Shown here: positions 1 to 6,834 of the stretch, piece after piece
How positions within the stretch are numbered: the first letter of the stretch is position 1
Layout of the letters: each line of letters opens with the position of its first letter
NCBI GenBank assembly: GCA_002431635.1
Contig: DJGH01000003.1
Span: 58,311-65,714, forward strand
Reading direction: 5' to 3'
Origin: Petrotoga sp. UBA5851
Lineage (GTDB): Bacteria; Thermotogota; Thermotogae; Petrotogales; Petrotogaceae
Length of the DNA stretch: 7,404 nucleotides
Made by a program: the position numbers and the translations under genes
Notes under the pieces: generated by a model
Databases searched by the model: none
The model's input: the letters and a program-made list of their open reading frames with translations, nothing else
What the model was told of the DNA's origin: nothing

Positions 1-249
1 ATAATAACCGGAATAACTCCCAAAAAAATGCTTCGTTTCACATGGAACAAGCATGAAGATATCTTTCTTTCAGATGTAATCATAAATTTCTTTGAGGCGA
101 GCACCGGCGGGTATTGGGTCTATGTTTTCGATGAAACCTGTATATCGAATGAAAAAGATCTGAAGATAAAGTTTGACTGTGCAGTAGGCTGGGGTGAAAT
201 GCTCACTCTAGCCAAGCTTTATATTGAAAAAGGTATTATTTTATACTAA
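1..249 (+). CDS. C-terminal fragment of an unrecognised protein (5' end outside window)
   Basis: The frame is open from the first base of the window to a TAA stop at 247-249, giving about 82 visible residues. An ATG occurs at 28, but no Shine-Dalgarno sequence precedes it, and the residues before it (IITGITPKK) continue without a stop. The real start is therefore more likely upstream of the window. The visible part is a mixed, soluble-looking sequence rich in aromatic residues, with a Gly-Gly-Tyr-Trp stretch, an acidic/basic middle and a helix-like tail ending in IEKGIILY. No signal peptide, membrane segment or family motif is recognisable, so no function is proposed. It converges on the ABC transporter operon and shares the intergenic space at 250-382 with it. 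It is probably a real gene, because the frame stays open in an AT-rich sequence and ends just before an obvious intergenic gap. Length and start are unknown. Confidence 0.55.
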   Translation: MITGITPKKMLRFTWNKHEDIFLSDVIINFFEASTGGYWVYVFDETCISNEKDLKIKFDCAVGWGEMLTLAKLYIEKGIILY

Positions 250-382
250 TATAAACAATTATTTTTATTATACCATAAAAATACTTTATTTAATTATAAT
301 TCACTAAACAAACGATAAAATACCTATTTAAAATTTTTCATAAAAAAACTGCGATTCTTAAAAATCGCAGTTTATATATTTC
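250..382. other. AT-rich convergent intergenic region
   Basis: This gap of about 133 bp separates the stop of the plus-strand partial gene from the stop of the last minus-strand permease. It is very AT-rich, and its only clear structure is the terminator hairpin at 346-373. A short AT palindrome at 292-301 is what such composition produces by chance. No gene or promoter was found in it. Confidence 0.7.
341..373 (-). terminator. Rho-independent terminator of the transporter operon, possibly bidirectional
   Basis: The arms at 346-356 and 363-373 pair perfectly over 11 bp (AAACTGCGATT against AATCGCAGTTT) around a 6-nt loop. On the minus strand the stem runs into a tract of seven T residues (complement of the A run at 342-348), about 10 nt after the TAG stop of the last permease. 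This is the textbook intrinsic terminator form. On the plus strand the stem is followed by TTTATATATTT, a weaker U-rich tail, so it may also stop transcripts of the convergent gene ending at 249. Confidence 0.88.
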
Positions 383-1333
383 CTATTCTTTTTCGTATGG
401 AACGCCGCTTGCAGCAGGAGATCTTGTTTTGCCAATGAAACCACCGACCACGATGATCGTGATGACAAAAGGCAGAAGATTAAGCAGAGCCTTAACTTCC
501 GAAGGAAGACTCAGCATAGACTGAAGCTGAACATTCATTGCTTCTGCAGCTCCGAAAAGAAGGGTTGCAAACATAGCACCAACAGGATTCCAGTTTCCCA
601 GTATCATGGCGGCAATTGCTATAAATCCTTTACCAGATGGCATTTTGTCATCAAACTGTCCCATTTCTCCTATTGAAAGGTATGCTCCACCCAAAGCTCC
701 GAGAAATCCGCTCATAAGGACTCCAAAGTACCTGATCTTTTTAACGTTTACTCCAAGAGTATCAGCAGCTTTGGGATTTTCTCCGACAGCACGCATCCTA
801 AGTCCCAGAGGAGTTTTATAAATTACAAACCATGATACAAATATGGCGATTACTGCAAAATAAAAAAATACAGAAAGCTCTCCGAATATATCTCCTATAA
901 AAGGGACTTCCTTGAGCCCCGGAATTCTTATAAGAGGAAGCTTCGGAAAGAAGTTTGTAGAACCTTCGTGGCCAAAGATTGGAGGCATAAGAACACCCAC
1001 AAGTCCTTCGGCAATAAGCACAAGCGCTGTTGCTGACACAACCTGGTTGGCCGACCATTCTATGGATACATACGCATGAAGGGCTGCCATGAGAACTCCG
1101 GATATAAGGGCAAATATCAACCCAATCCATGGATTACCTGTAATAAGAGTAAATACTATTGCCACAAAAGCTCCCATTTTCATTATCCCTTCGAGCGCGA
1201 TATTGCTCACACCCGTTATCTCGCTGTATACTGCTCCTAATGAGGCAAAGATAAGAGGAAGCGCAGAAGTAATAGTTAACTTATAAAAAAGTGGGGACAT
1301 GAATACTGCTACAATCCCTTCAAACCAATTCAT
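383..1333 (-). CDS. Nucleoside-type ABC transporter permease, second subunit (NupQ/YufQ-like)
   Basis: This 316-aa integral membrane protein belongs to the branched-chain-amino-acid/ribose-type permease family (BPD_transp_2). It would be one half of the inner-membrane channel. The conserved signature of this subtype is near the N-terminus: a proline-containing first segment (ALPLIFASLGAVYSE, about 24-38) followed by GVSNIALEGIM (about 41-51). Further conserved blocks are ANQVVSATALVLIAEG (about 95-110), the cytoplasmic coupling loop GLRMRAVGENP (about 177-187), and a glycine-rich GKGFIAIAAMILGNWNP block in the C-terminal third. Hydrophobic segments run along most of its length. No signal peptide is needed. 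The start overlaps the stop of the preceding permease by ATGA, with AGGCGGTGA six bases upstream. It is the last gene of the operon. Length and motifs match B. subtilis YufQ/NupQ-like subunits. The family assignment is firm, whereas nucleoside specificity rests on the BMP-type binding protein and the neighbouring kinase. Confidence 0.93.
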   Translation of the reverse strand: MNWFEGIVAVFMSPLFYKLTITSALPLIFASLGAVYSEITGVSNIALEGIMKMGAFVAIVFTLITGNPWIGLIFALISGVLMAALHAYVSIEWSANQVVSATALVLIAEGLVGVLMPPIFGHEGSTNFFPKLPLIRIPGLKEVPFIGDIFGELSVFFYFAVIAIFVSWFVIYKTPLGLRMRAVGENPKAADTLGVNVKKIRYFGVLMSGFLGALGGAYLSIGEMGQFDDKMPSGKGFIAIAAMILGNWNPVGAMFATLLFGAAEAMNVQLQSMLSLPSEVKALLNLLPFVITIIVVGGFIGKTRSPAASGVPYEKE

Positions 1334-2391
1334 GCGTTTTCACCGCCTTTCACCCTGAAAAGCTTTATAATCAAAGTCTTTATTATTCTTTCCGCTGCTA
1401 CAAGAAAGATAATTATTCCCTGTATCAGTCCTACAAGATCGTCAGGTATTCCTGCAAACTGCATATTGGTTGACCCCGTACGCAATGAAGAAATAAGAAA
1501 AGCCGAAAAAATACTCCCTATGGGGCTGTTTTGACCTATAAGGGCGATAGTGATACCGTCAAATCCCCTCCCGCTCGTAAAAGACCCAAAAATTCTCAAA
1601 TGCACACACATAACTTCCATAGCCCCTGCAAGTCCGGCAAGACCACCAGATATAGCCATTGTAAGAATTATATTTTTACTTATTGATATTCCGCCATATT
1701 CGGCAGCATAAGGATTAAATCCTACAGCCTTAAGCTCATATCCTGCCGTTGTCTTTTCAAGGATTATATACATAAGTATAGCGGCTGCAACTGCAATTAT
1801 TATGCCTGAAGGCAGTGTACTTGCCTGAACTGTAAGTAATGGAGGAAGTTGAGCGCTTTTAGCTATCTCGGGCGATTTGGGCACACCATCACCGACAGCA
1901 AGCGGGCCAACGACAAGATAGTTGCCTATATGATATGCGATCCAGTTTAGCATTATAGTTGTAATAACCTCATGTGCACCTGTCTTAGCTTTTAAAATTC
2001 CGGCTATACTTGCCCAAACTGCTCCAGCCATGATACTGCAAAGTATCGTTACAGGAACAGCAATTATCATAGGCGTCTGACCCATGTTTATTCCTACAAC
2101 TGCTGCTGCCATTCCGCCAACAGCCATCTGACCCTCTGCTCCAATATTGAAAACTCCTGCCCTGAAGCCAAAGGCCACTGCAAGACCTGTAAGAAGCAAG
2201 CTTGTCATCTTAGTTATATTGGATGCCCAAGACATTTTTGAACCAAAAGCACCTATAAACATTTCTTTGTACGCTACAATAGGATTTTTTCCTATGGCTA
2301 AGATCACAATTGCTCCTATTAAAAGAGCTATTATTACTGAAAGGACAGGTACCAAAATTTTTATAGCCCGTTTTTTGGATTGAATAGTCAT
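1330..2391 (-). CDS. Nucleoside-type ABC transporter permease, first subunit (NupP/YufP-like)
   Basis: This 353-aa membrane protein of the BPD_transp_2 family forms the other half of the transmembrane channel. A basic N-terminus (QSKKRAIK) precedes a strong first hydrophobic segment (about 12-33). The subtype signature FRAGVFNIGAEGQ lies at about 76-88, and EVITTIMLNW at about 141-150. Later come the coupling-loop-like KAVGFNPYAAEYGG, a small-residue segment (AISGGLAGLAGA), and GFDGITIALIGQNSPIG in the C-terminal third. All are typical of the permease paired with BMP-family binding proteins. The basic C-terminus (IIKLFRVKGGEN) is probably cytoplasmic. Its start overlaps the ATPase stop as ATGA and its stop overlaps the next permease in the same way, so the three membrane and ATPase subunits should be made in step. 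It is slightly longer than its partner because of the extra N-terminal helix, as is usual for NupP-type subunits. Substrate is inferred from context. Confidence 0.93.
   Translation of the reverse strand: MTIQSKKRAIKILVPVLSVIIALLIGAIVILAIGKNPIVAYKEMFIGAFGSKMSWASNITKMTSLLLTGLAVAFGFRAGVFNIGAEGQMAVGGMAAAVVGINMGQTPMIIAVPVTILCSIMAGAVWASIAGILKAKTGAHEVITTIMLNWIAYHIGNYLVVGPLAVGDGVPKSPEIAKSAQLPPLLTVQASTLPSGIIIAVAAAILMYIILEKTTAGYELKAVGFNPYAAEYGGISISKNIILTMAISGGLAGLAGAMEVMCVHLRIFGSFTSGRGFDGITIALIGQNSPIGSIFSAFLISSLRTGSTNMQFAGIPDDLVGLIQGIIIFLVAAERIIKTLIIKLFRVKGGENA
1340..1348 (-). promoter_or_regulatory. Shine-Dalgarno of the 316-aa permease
   Basis: The minus strand reads AGGCGGTGA, eight of nine matches to AGGAGGTGA, with a 6-nt spacer to the ATG at 1333-1331. 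It lies inside the last codons of the upstream permease (a KGGENA tail), which fixes the start and implies translational coupling. It is slightly weaker than the AGGAGG sites elsewhere in the operon. Confidence 0.7.
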
Positions 2392-3965
2392 TTCTTATCG
2401 CCTCCCGGGTTTTGCGGCTGAGTTATCTGTTCCAAAGTTTTTCCCGCCATCATAAGCCCTATCTCTTCTATTGAAAGTTCTGACGGCTTAAACTCACCCA
2501 TTGCTCTACCTTCATACATTACAATAATCCTGTCTGAAAGGGTCAGTACCTCTTCAAGTTCCATAGAAACAAGAAGAATTGCTACATCTTTTTGTCTGAG
2601 ATTAATTATTTCCTTGTGTACATACTCTATAGCTCCAACATCCAAACCTCTGGTCGGCTGGTCTATAACTATAAAATCCGGATTGGCACCTATCTCTCTG
2701 GCAAGAACAAGCTTTTGCTGATTACCTCCGGAAAGATTCCCTGACGGATTGTTTGAATCTATAGGTCTTACATCAAATCTTTCTATCATACTGTCGGCAT
2801 TTTCTACGATATCCTTCTTTCTCAGAAATCCCCTGCGTGAAAAAGGCATCTCAAGATGACGACCTAAAATAAGGTTATAGTAGTTAGGATACTCTTTTAT
2901 CATTGCATATTTGTGCCTGTCTTCAGGAATATGGGTTATCTTTGCCCCACGTAACTCTGCCACATCTTTCCTTGAGAAATCATGTCCTTTATAGTTATAC
3001 TGACCTTTTTCTATTTTTCTCAAACCGGTAAGTGCTTCTACAAGTTCTGTCTGACCGTTTCCGGCAACACCGGCAATACCCAGTACCTCACCTTTTTTTA
3101 TTTCAAAGCTTAAACCTTCAACAGCGTCAAGTTTACGATTATCCTTCACCCAGAGACCGGATACTTTCACTACGGTTTCTCCAGGAGTTTTTTCTGGTTT
3201 TTCTATGCTCAGAACGACTTCTCTTCCAACCATCATATTGGCAAGCTGTCTTTCATCTGTCATATCCTTTGCAACCCTGCCTGTTACTTTTCCCTGCCTC
3301 ATAACAGTTATATTGTCTGAAATAGTCATTACTTCATTAAGCTTATGACTTATGAATAATATGGTTTTCCCGTCATTCTTAAGTTTTTTCATTATCACAA
3401 AAAGTTCCTGAGTCTCCTGAGGGGTAAGAACCGCTGTAGGCTCATCCAGAATAAGTATTTCGGCTCCCCTGTAAAGAGTTTTTATTATTTCAACTCTCTG
3501 CTGGGTTCCTACCGGAAGATCTTCTATAACAGCATCGACATCAACTATGAGCCCATATTTTTCGGAGAGCTCTTTGACCTGTTTTCTGGCCTTCTTTATA
3601 TCAAACCTTATATCTTTAAGCGGTTCACATCCAAGAACTATATTCTCAGCAACTGTAAGATTATTCACAAGCATAAAATGTTGGTGAACCATCCCTATTC
3701 CAACCTTTATGGCATCTCCAGGACCAGAAAAATCCTTTTTTTGTCCGTTAATATAGATATCTCCCGAAGTCTGTCTATAAAGCCCGTACAGCTGATTCAT
3801 CAGAGTAGATTTCCCAGCTCCGTTCTCGCCTATAATAGCGTGGATCTCTCCTTTTTTTGCACTGAGATTCACCCTGTCATTAGCCAGGACTTTTGGAAAT
3901 TGTTTAACTATATCCTTCATCACCACTGCATAGTTTTCATAATTTATTTCAGCAGTAGAAGACAT
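2388..3965 (-). CDS. Nucleoside-type ABC transporter ATPase with two fused nucleotide-binding domains (NupO/YufO-like)
   Basis: This cytoplasmic 525-aa subunit powers the importer. NBD1 has Walker A GENGAGKST (46-54), Q-loop Gln95, an off-consensus signature LPVGTQQ (150-156), Walker B with catalytic Glu (D174-E175) and switch His207. NBD2 has a degenerate Walker A GVAGNGQTE (299-307) in which the lysine is replaced by Gln305. It also has a canonical signature LSGGNQQ (411-417), Walker B as D435-Q436, and Met instead of His at the switch (LLVSMEL). By the head-to-tail geometry of ABC dimers this leaves one intact ATP site (Walker A of NBD1 with the signature of NBD2) and one degenerate site. 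That asymmetry is known for RbsA/YufO-type proteins, so it is not damage. The start at 3965 has AGGAGG seven bases upstream. The gene follows the binding-protein gene after a structured gap of about 110 bp and overlaps the next permease by ATGA. Full length, with high confidence in the family. Confidence 0.95.
   Translation of the reverse strand: MSSTAEINYENYAVVMKDIVKQFPKVLANDRVNLSAKKGEIHAIIGENGAGKSTLMNQLYGLYRQTSGDIYINGQKKDFSGPGDAIKVGIGMVHQHFMLVNNLTVAENIVLGCEPLKDIRFDIKKARKQVKELSEKYGLIVDVDAVIEDLPVGTQQRVEIIKTLYRGAEILILDEPTAVLTPQETQELFVIMKKLKNDGKTILFISHKLNEVMTISDNITVMRQGKVTGRVAKDMTDERQLANMMVGREVVLSIEKPEKTPGETVVKVSGLWVKDNRKLDAVEGLSFEIKKGEVLGIAGVAGNGQTELVEALTGLRKIEKGQYNYKGHDFSRKDVAELRGAKITHIPEDRHKYAMIKEYPNYYNLILGRHLEMPFSRRGFLRKKDIVENADSMIERFDVRPIDSNNPSGNLSGGNQQKLVLAREIGANPDFIVIDQPTRGLDVGAIEYVHKEIINLRQKDVAILLVSMELEEVLTLSDRIIVMYEGRAMGEFKPSELSIEEIGLMMAGKTLEQITQPQNPGGDKK
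2401..2406 (-). promoter_or_regulatory. Shine-Dalgarno of the 353-aa permease
   Basis: The minus strand reads GGGAGG nine bases before the ATG at 2391-2389. It is embedded in the Pro-Gly-Gly codons near the ATPase C-terminus and supports the overlapping start. Confidence 0.75.
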
Positions 3966-3972
3966 TACAGCA

Positions 3973-3978
3973 CCTCCT
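3973..3978 (-). promoter_or_regulatory. Shine-Dalgarno of the ABC ATPase
   Basis: The minus strand reads AGGAGG seven bases before the ATG at 3965-3963. It lies about 10 nt downstream of the long hairpin at 3989-4041 and is not contained in it, so the hairpin would not by itself mask the site. Confidence 0.8.
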
Positions 3979-3988
3979 GCTATTTCAG

Positions 3989-4041
3989 TTTTATTTAATT
4001 TGCCGGTATAAAGAGAATTTATATCGGCAAATTAAATAAAA
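3989..4041 (-). repeat. Long AT-rich inverted repeat (hairpin) between binding-protein and ATPase genes
   Basis: The arms 3989-4012 and 4018-4041 are reverse complements at 23 of 24 positions around a 5-nt loop (4013-4017). The only mismatch is 4006 against 4024, which is G-T on the plus strand and A-C in the minus-strand transcript. A GC-richer core (GCCG/CGGC) sits inside long AT flanks. It begins at the base next to the GC-rich hairpin at 4042-4062, so the two stems could stack end to end in the transcript. Its first arm contains the U-rich tail of that terminator. Likely roles are protection of the upstream mRNA 3' end, a processing site, or attenuation. A DNA-binding site for a dimeric protein is a less likely alternative given the length. 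Confidence 0.85.
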
Positions 4042-4062
4042 GGGATGGGGATACCCCACCCC
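4031..4062 (-). terminator. Terminator or attenuator after the binding-protein gene
   Basis: On the minus strand, 4062-4054 (GGGGTGGGG) pairs with 4050-4042 (CCCCATCCC) over 9 bp with one G-T wobble and a 3-nt TAT loop. TTTTATTTAATT follows immediately. It starts 13 nt after the TAA stop of the binding protein. The stem is strong but the T tract is interrupted, so it is likely a leaky terminator inside the operon. That would give more transcripts ending after the binding protein than continuing into the ATPase and permeases, a ratio commonly needed in ABC importers. Confidence 0.8.
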
Positions 4063-4075
4063 ATTCAAATAATTT

Positions 4076-5146
4076 TTAGTTCACCTTAAAATTTTTCAGA
4101 CCAACTTCATCTTCAGGAATAACAAGTTTGCCTGATTTAATATCTTCTATTATTTTTTCGATCTCCTTAAGTGCAACAGGATCAATCATATCTTTGGTAT
4201 ATGTAAGAGCAGAAAGTCTTACTCCGTTTTCCTTAAGACCAACAACGTTGTTGCCTGAAGCAAATTTTCTTCCCATTGCTGATTTTATACCATCAAAAGC
4301 AGCAACATCAATACCTTTCATTGCTGATGCAAGTATTATTCCAGGAGCAAGGTAATCCTGGTCAACGTCTACGCCTATTGCAAAATAACCTTTTCCGGCC
4401 TTTTTATACGCATTTTTTATAGCATCAAGTGATGCTCCGTCTTTAAGCGCATAAAGAGCAAGTGCCTTTTCTTTGGCAGCTTCAAATGCTCCGTTTCCTG
4501 TTGCACCGGCTGCTGCGAAGACAATATCTGCTCCCTGTTCCATCTGTGCAAGTGAAAGACTTTTTCCCTTGGGTGCGTCACCGAAATGGTTTGCATAAGC
4601 TATAAGTACTTCTGTGTTTTTACCCTTAAGCTGGTTGTAAGCGGCTATACCTGCCCTGTAACCTATTTCAAATCTGGCAACTGCAGGAACTTTTATTCCT
4701 CCAAGGAAACCAACTTTCCCTGTCTTGTTTACTGACCCAGCAATGTAACCTACCAAAAATGCTGATTCCTGTTCCTTAAAATTATAAAGGGCAACGTTAG
4801 AAGGAATAGGATCAATAACTATATCGATACCGATAAATTTCTTGTCCGGGAACTGAGGGGCTATTTTTGCAAGAGCATCTGCCATAAGAAAGCCTACGGC
4901 AAGAACAACATCGGATCTCTTTGCGGCATCAGTAAGGTTTGGAATATAATCTGTCTGTTCTTTTGAAACAATTACTTCAGCTTCGATCTTAAGTTCGTTC
5001 TTAGCTCTGAGAACACCTGACCATGTACCGTCGTTAAATGATTTATCACCCAATCCACCCGTATCTGTCACCATGATTGCCTTAAACGAAAAAGCGCTTG
5101 CCACTAACATAGTAACAATCATGACAAACAACAAAAGTTTCTTCAT
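4076..5146 (-). CDS. BMP/PnrA-family nucleoside-binding protein of the ABC transporter
   Basis: This 356-aa extracytoplasmic solute-binding protein is of the BMP family (TmpC/PnrA/YufN type). An N-terminal signal peptide (basic MKK, hydrophobic core about 4-18) ends in AFS with cleavage probably after Ser20. There is no lipobox cysteine, so it looks freely exported instead of lipid-anchored. Mature-protein motifs match the family: VTDTGGLGDKSFND (26-39) contains the Asp, Phe and Asn positions that line the nucleoside pocket in PnrA. KFIGIDIVID, VGYIAGSVNKTGKVGFLGG, FAAAGATGNGAFEAA and IGVDVDQD follow in the family order, then a SAMKGID segment near the place of the pocket lysine. The start has AGGAGG nine bases upstream and overlaps the preceding stop by ATGA. 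The gene is followed by a terminator-like hairpin, unlike every other junction in the operon. Full length for the family. Nucleosides are the usual ligands; which base is preferred cannot be read from the sequence, though the kinase suggests uridine or cytidine. Confidence 0.94.
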   Translation of the reverse strand: MKKLLLFVMIVTMLVASAFSFKAIMVTDTGGLGDKSFNDGTWSGVLRAKNELKIEAEVIVSKEQTDYIPNLTDAAKRSDVVLAVGFLMADALAKIAPQFPDKKFIGIDIVIDPIPSNVALYNFKEQESAFLVGYIAGSVNKTGKVGFLGGIKVPAVARFEIGYRAGIAAYNQLKGKNTEVLIAYANHFGDAPKGKSLSLAQMEQGADIVFAAAGATGNGAFEAAKEKALALYALKDGASLDAIKNAYKKAGKGYFAIGVDVDQDYLAPGIILASAMKGIDVAAFDGIKSAMGRKFASGNNVVGLKENGVRLSALTYTKDMIDPVALKEIEKIIEDIKSGKLVIPEDEVGLKNFKVN

Positions 5147-6834
5147 ACTTTTTTCCCTCCTCTTGATTTTGAATTTAAAAATAGCAGGATGGACATTCCC
5201 ACCATAATTAAGTTAAAAACAAAGTTTAAAGAATACTCAGTACTTGTAAGCATCGGATACCTTACCTCGCTTAAAATGATCATTTTTGAAGGAGAGATAA
5301 ATGAAAGAACCACAGATGCAAACGTTCCTGTCATAGATAACTTTTTCAGCATTCCTTTCTCCGATACCATAAACAAAAATAGCGAAAGGAAGAACAAGAT
5401 CAAAACTTTCGTTCCATACTGGGTATTATGGGCAAAAATAGCTATGTTTTCAGAGCTTTTCATCAAATCAAAATCACTTTCAAAATCTGCAAACTTATCC
5501 TCTACTTTATAATCAGATATTATTTTTTGTATATGTGGTTTTATAAACTCTTTATACCGAGGACTGCTGTAACTTACAATACGCGAAATCTGTCTCTTGG
5601 CTGAATCATAGTTGCCTTTTTGGATTGCCTTGAATAAAAGCGAGTTCTTGCTCAGAACAGTATCGTTCAGAAGATAAGTACTGTACTTTGAATCGCAAAA
5701 ATCAACGTTTCTGACCATACCCAGATCTTTAACATAGACATATGGTGTAAAGAACAAAAGAACAAGAAAAACAAAAAGGATAATATTAACCACCCTCGAA
5801 AAAGTAGAAATTCCTTTTCCAAATGATCTAAAGAGCATAAATACAAAGTAAATAACCACTGCCACAATAACAAAACTTCCATATATAAAAGAACTTATTA
5901 CATCCGAAGAAAAGTTAAATGTAAAAAGAACAACCAAAAATTCCGACGTAAAAATAACAGCCAACAGATATTTAAAAACTTTCCTGAAAAATATAAGGAA
6001 AATTATTATTGCAGCCACATAAGCTATATACCTAAGAAGAAAGTAATCTCCTCCTCTTACCACACTTTCTATTAGAATCCCTATTACAGAGTCTACATCA
6101 CTTTTCGCTTTTTCAACCGCTTGAGAGGAAATGGCATCCGATGCTCTGTCAATCTCAAACTCAAGATCAGAACCGGTCAATTGCGATTCAGATATCTTTC
6201 TTATGCTTTCTTCTATGCTTTGCTTTTCTTCTTTAATAATCTTTGTATAATCAAAAAGAGGTTCTCCTTCAAACGTAAAGTATTTAGGAGATTCCAACTC
6301 ACCTGAGAAACTGTATTTTTTTATGTCTGTGTAGGGAGAAGACTCTACAAGCCCCAGTGAATAAGCAATAACGTTGCCAAAATAAGTAAACCTTTCATTA
6401 TCGACTGATCTGAGATACTCCGAAGTTGCATCATTAAAAACCCTTTGCGATCTTATTATTTCACTAGTAATCTTCTGACCGGAGAGATCTGTCTGTACAT
6501 AGCAAAGCAAACCCGCAAAAGCCAGTTTTTGTTCAATGTTCTCAAAAACCTGACTTGATGATGTATCTGAGAGATATTTCTGCACACCCTGTGGAACATC
6601 TGTATAGTCAGCGGTTCCTACCATAATGTTCCTGTAGAAACGATAAAGCCCGATATCCTTTATTTCATCAAAAAAATTTTTAAGTTCGCTTTCCTGGCTA
6701 CTGTCTCTAAGAAAGCTTTCGTACTTCTGAATATAACCGATATACTCCGACTTGACTCTAGCATCGTCCATCGAAAAAGAAACCGTAACGATAAGTAACA
6801 TAGAAAAAATTATACAAATTATGCTTTTCTTCAT
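5143..6834 (-). CDS. Unrecognised exported membrane protein: signal peptide, large extracytoplasmic domain, seven predicted TM segments
   Basis: I do not recognise a family for this 563-aa protein. A signal peptide (MKK, hydrophobic core 5-18, likely cleavage after SFS at 21) is followed by a hydrophilic, largely helical-looking region (22-262). The stretch at 198-250, rich in Lys, Glu and Ser, could form a coiled coil. Hydrophobic segments follow at about 264-283, 288-306, 312-335, 348-368, 476-491, 501-521 and 534-554. A second hydrophilic region (369-475) separates the fourth and fifth. Positively charged linkers (RKVFK, RSFGKG, EKGMLKK and the terminal KSRGGKK) all fall on one side. This gives a consistent topology: N-domain and 369-475 loop outside, C-terminus in the cytoplasm. 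No enzyme motif or cytoplasmic signalling domain is visible. The gene overlaps udk upstream and the binding protein downstream by ATGA, so it is co-expressed with nucleoside uptake. An accessory, sensory or assembly role is conceivable but unproven. Its layout resembles 7TM receptors with extracellular domains only in outline. Confidence 0.85.
   Translation of the reverse strand: MKKSIICIIFSMLLIVTVSFSMDDARVKSEYIGYIQKYESFLRDSSQESELKNFFDEIKDIGLYRFYRNIMVGTADYTDVPQGVQKYLSDTSSSQVFENIEQKLAFAGLLCYVQTDLSGQKITSEIIRSQRVFNDATSEYLRSVDNERFTYFGNVIAYSLGLVESSPYTDIKKYSFSGELESPKYFTFEGEPLFDYTKIIKEEKQSIEESIRKISESQLTGSDLEFEIDRASDAISSQAVEKAKSDVDSVIGILIESVVRGGDYFLLRYIAYVAAIIIFLIFFRKVFKYLLAVIFTSEFLVVLFTFNFSSDVISSFIYGSFVIVAVVIYFVFMLFRSFGKGISTFSRVVNIILFVFLVLLFFTPYVYVKDLGMVRNVDFCDSKYSTYLLNDTVLSKNSLLFKAIQKGNYDSAKRQISRIVSYSSPRYKEFIKPHIQKIISDYKVEDKFADFESDFDLMKSSENIAIFAHNTQYGTKVLILFFLSLFLFMVSEKGMLKKLSMTGTFASVVLSFISPSKMIILSEVRYPMLTSTEYSLNFVFNLIMVGMSILLFLNSKSRGGKKV
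5156..5161 (-). promoter_or_regulatory. Shine-Dalgarno of the binding protein
   Basis: The minus strand reads AGGAGG nine bases before the ATG at 5146-5144. It is encoded within the Arg-Gly-Gly codons at the C-terminus of the 7-TM protein, so ribosomes finishing that gene are well placed to restart. Confidence 0.8.

Noticed and set aside
292..301. Perfect 10-bp AT palindrome in the convergent gap
   Set aside because: It contains only A and T in a very AT-rich stretch, is short, and has no partner elsewhere, so chance is sufficient.
606..821. Plus-strand open frame within the 316-aa permease
   Set aside because: It lies wholly inside a conserved permease gene on the other strand, has no ribosome site, and its proline- and serine-rich product looks like a reverse-complement shadow.
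816..1130. Minus-strand open frame of 104 aa overlapping the 316-aa permease
   Set aside because: Its product is rich in Cys, Ser and His with no family signal, and it is an out-of-frame shadow of a well-conserved gene.
3678..3998. Plus-strand open frame of 106 aa antisense to the ATPase start
   Set aside because: It covers the antisense of the Walker A region, runs into the hairpin and has no ribosome site. Conservation explains the ATPase frame only.
3995..4030. Possible internal minus-strand promoter (TTGCCG with TATACC) before the ATPase
   Set aside because: The boxes are about 14 bases apart, too close for a sigma-70-type promoter, and both are parts of the inverted repeat.
5189..5512. 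Plus-strand open frame of 107 aa antisense to the 7-TM gene
   Set aside because: No Shine-Dalgarno precedes it. The minus-strand frame has a signal peptide, a coherent topology and coupled neighbours, so it is the real gene.
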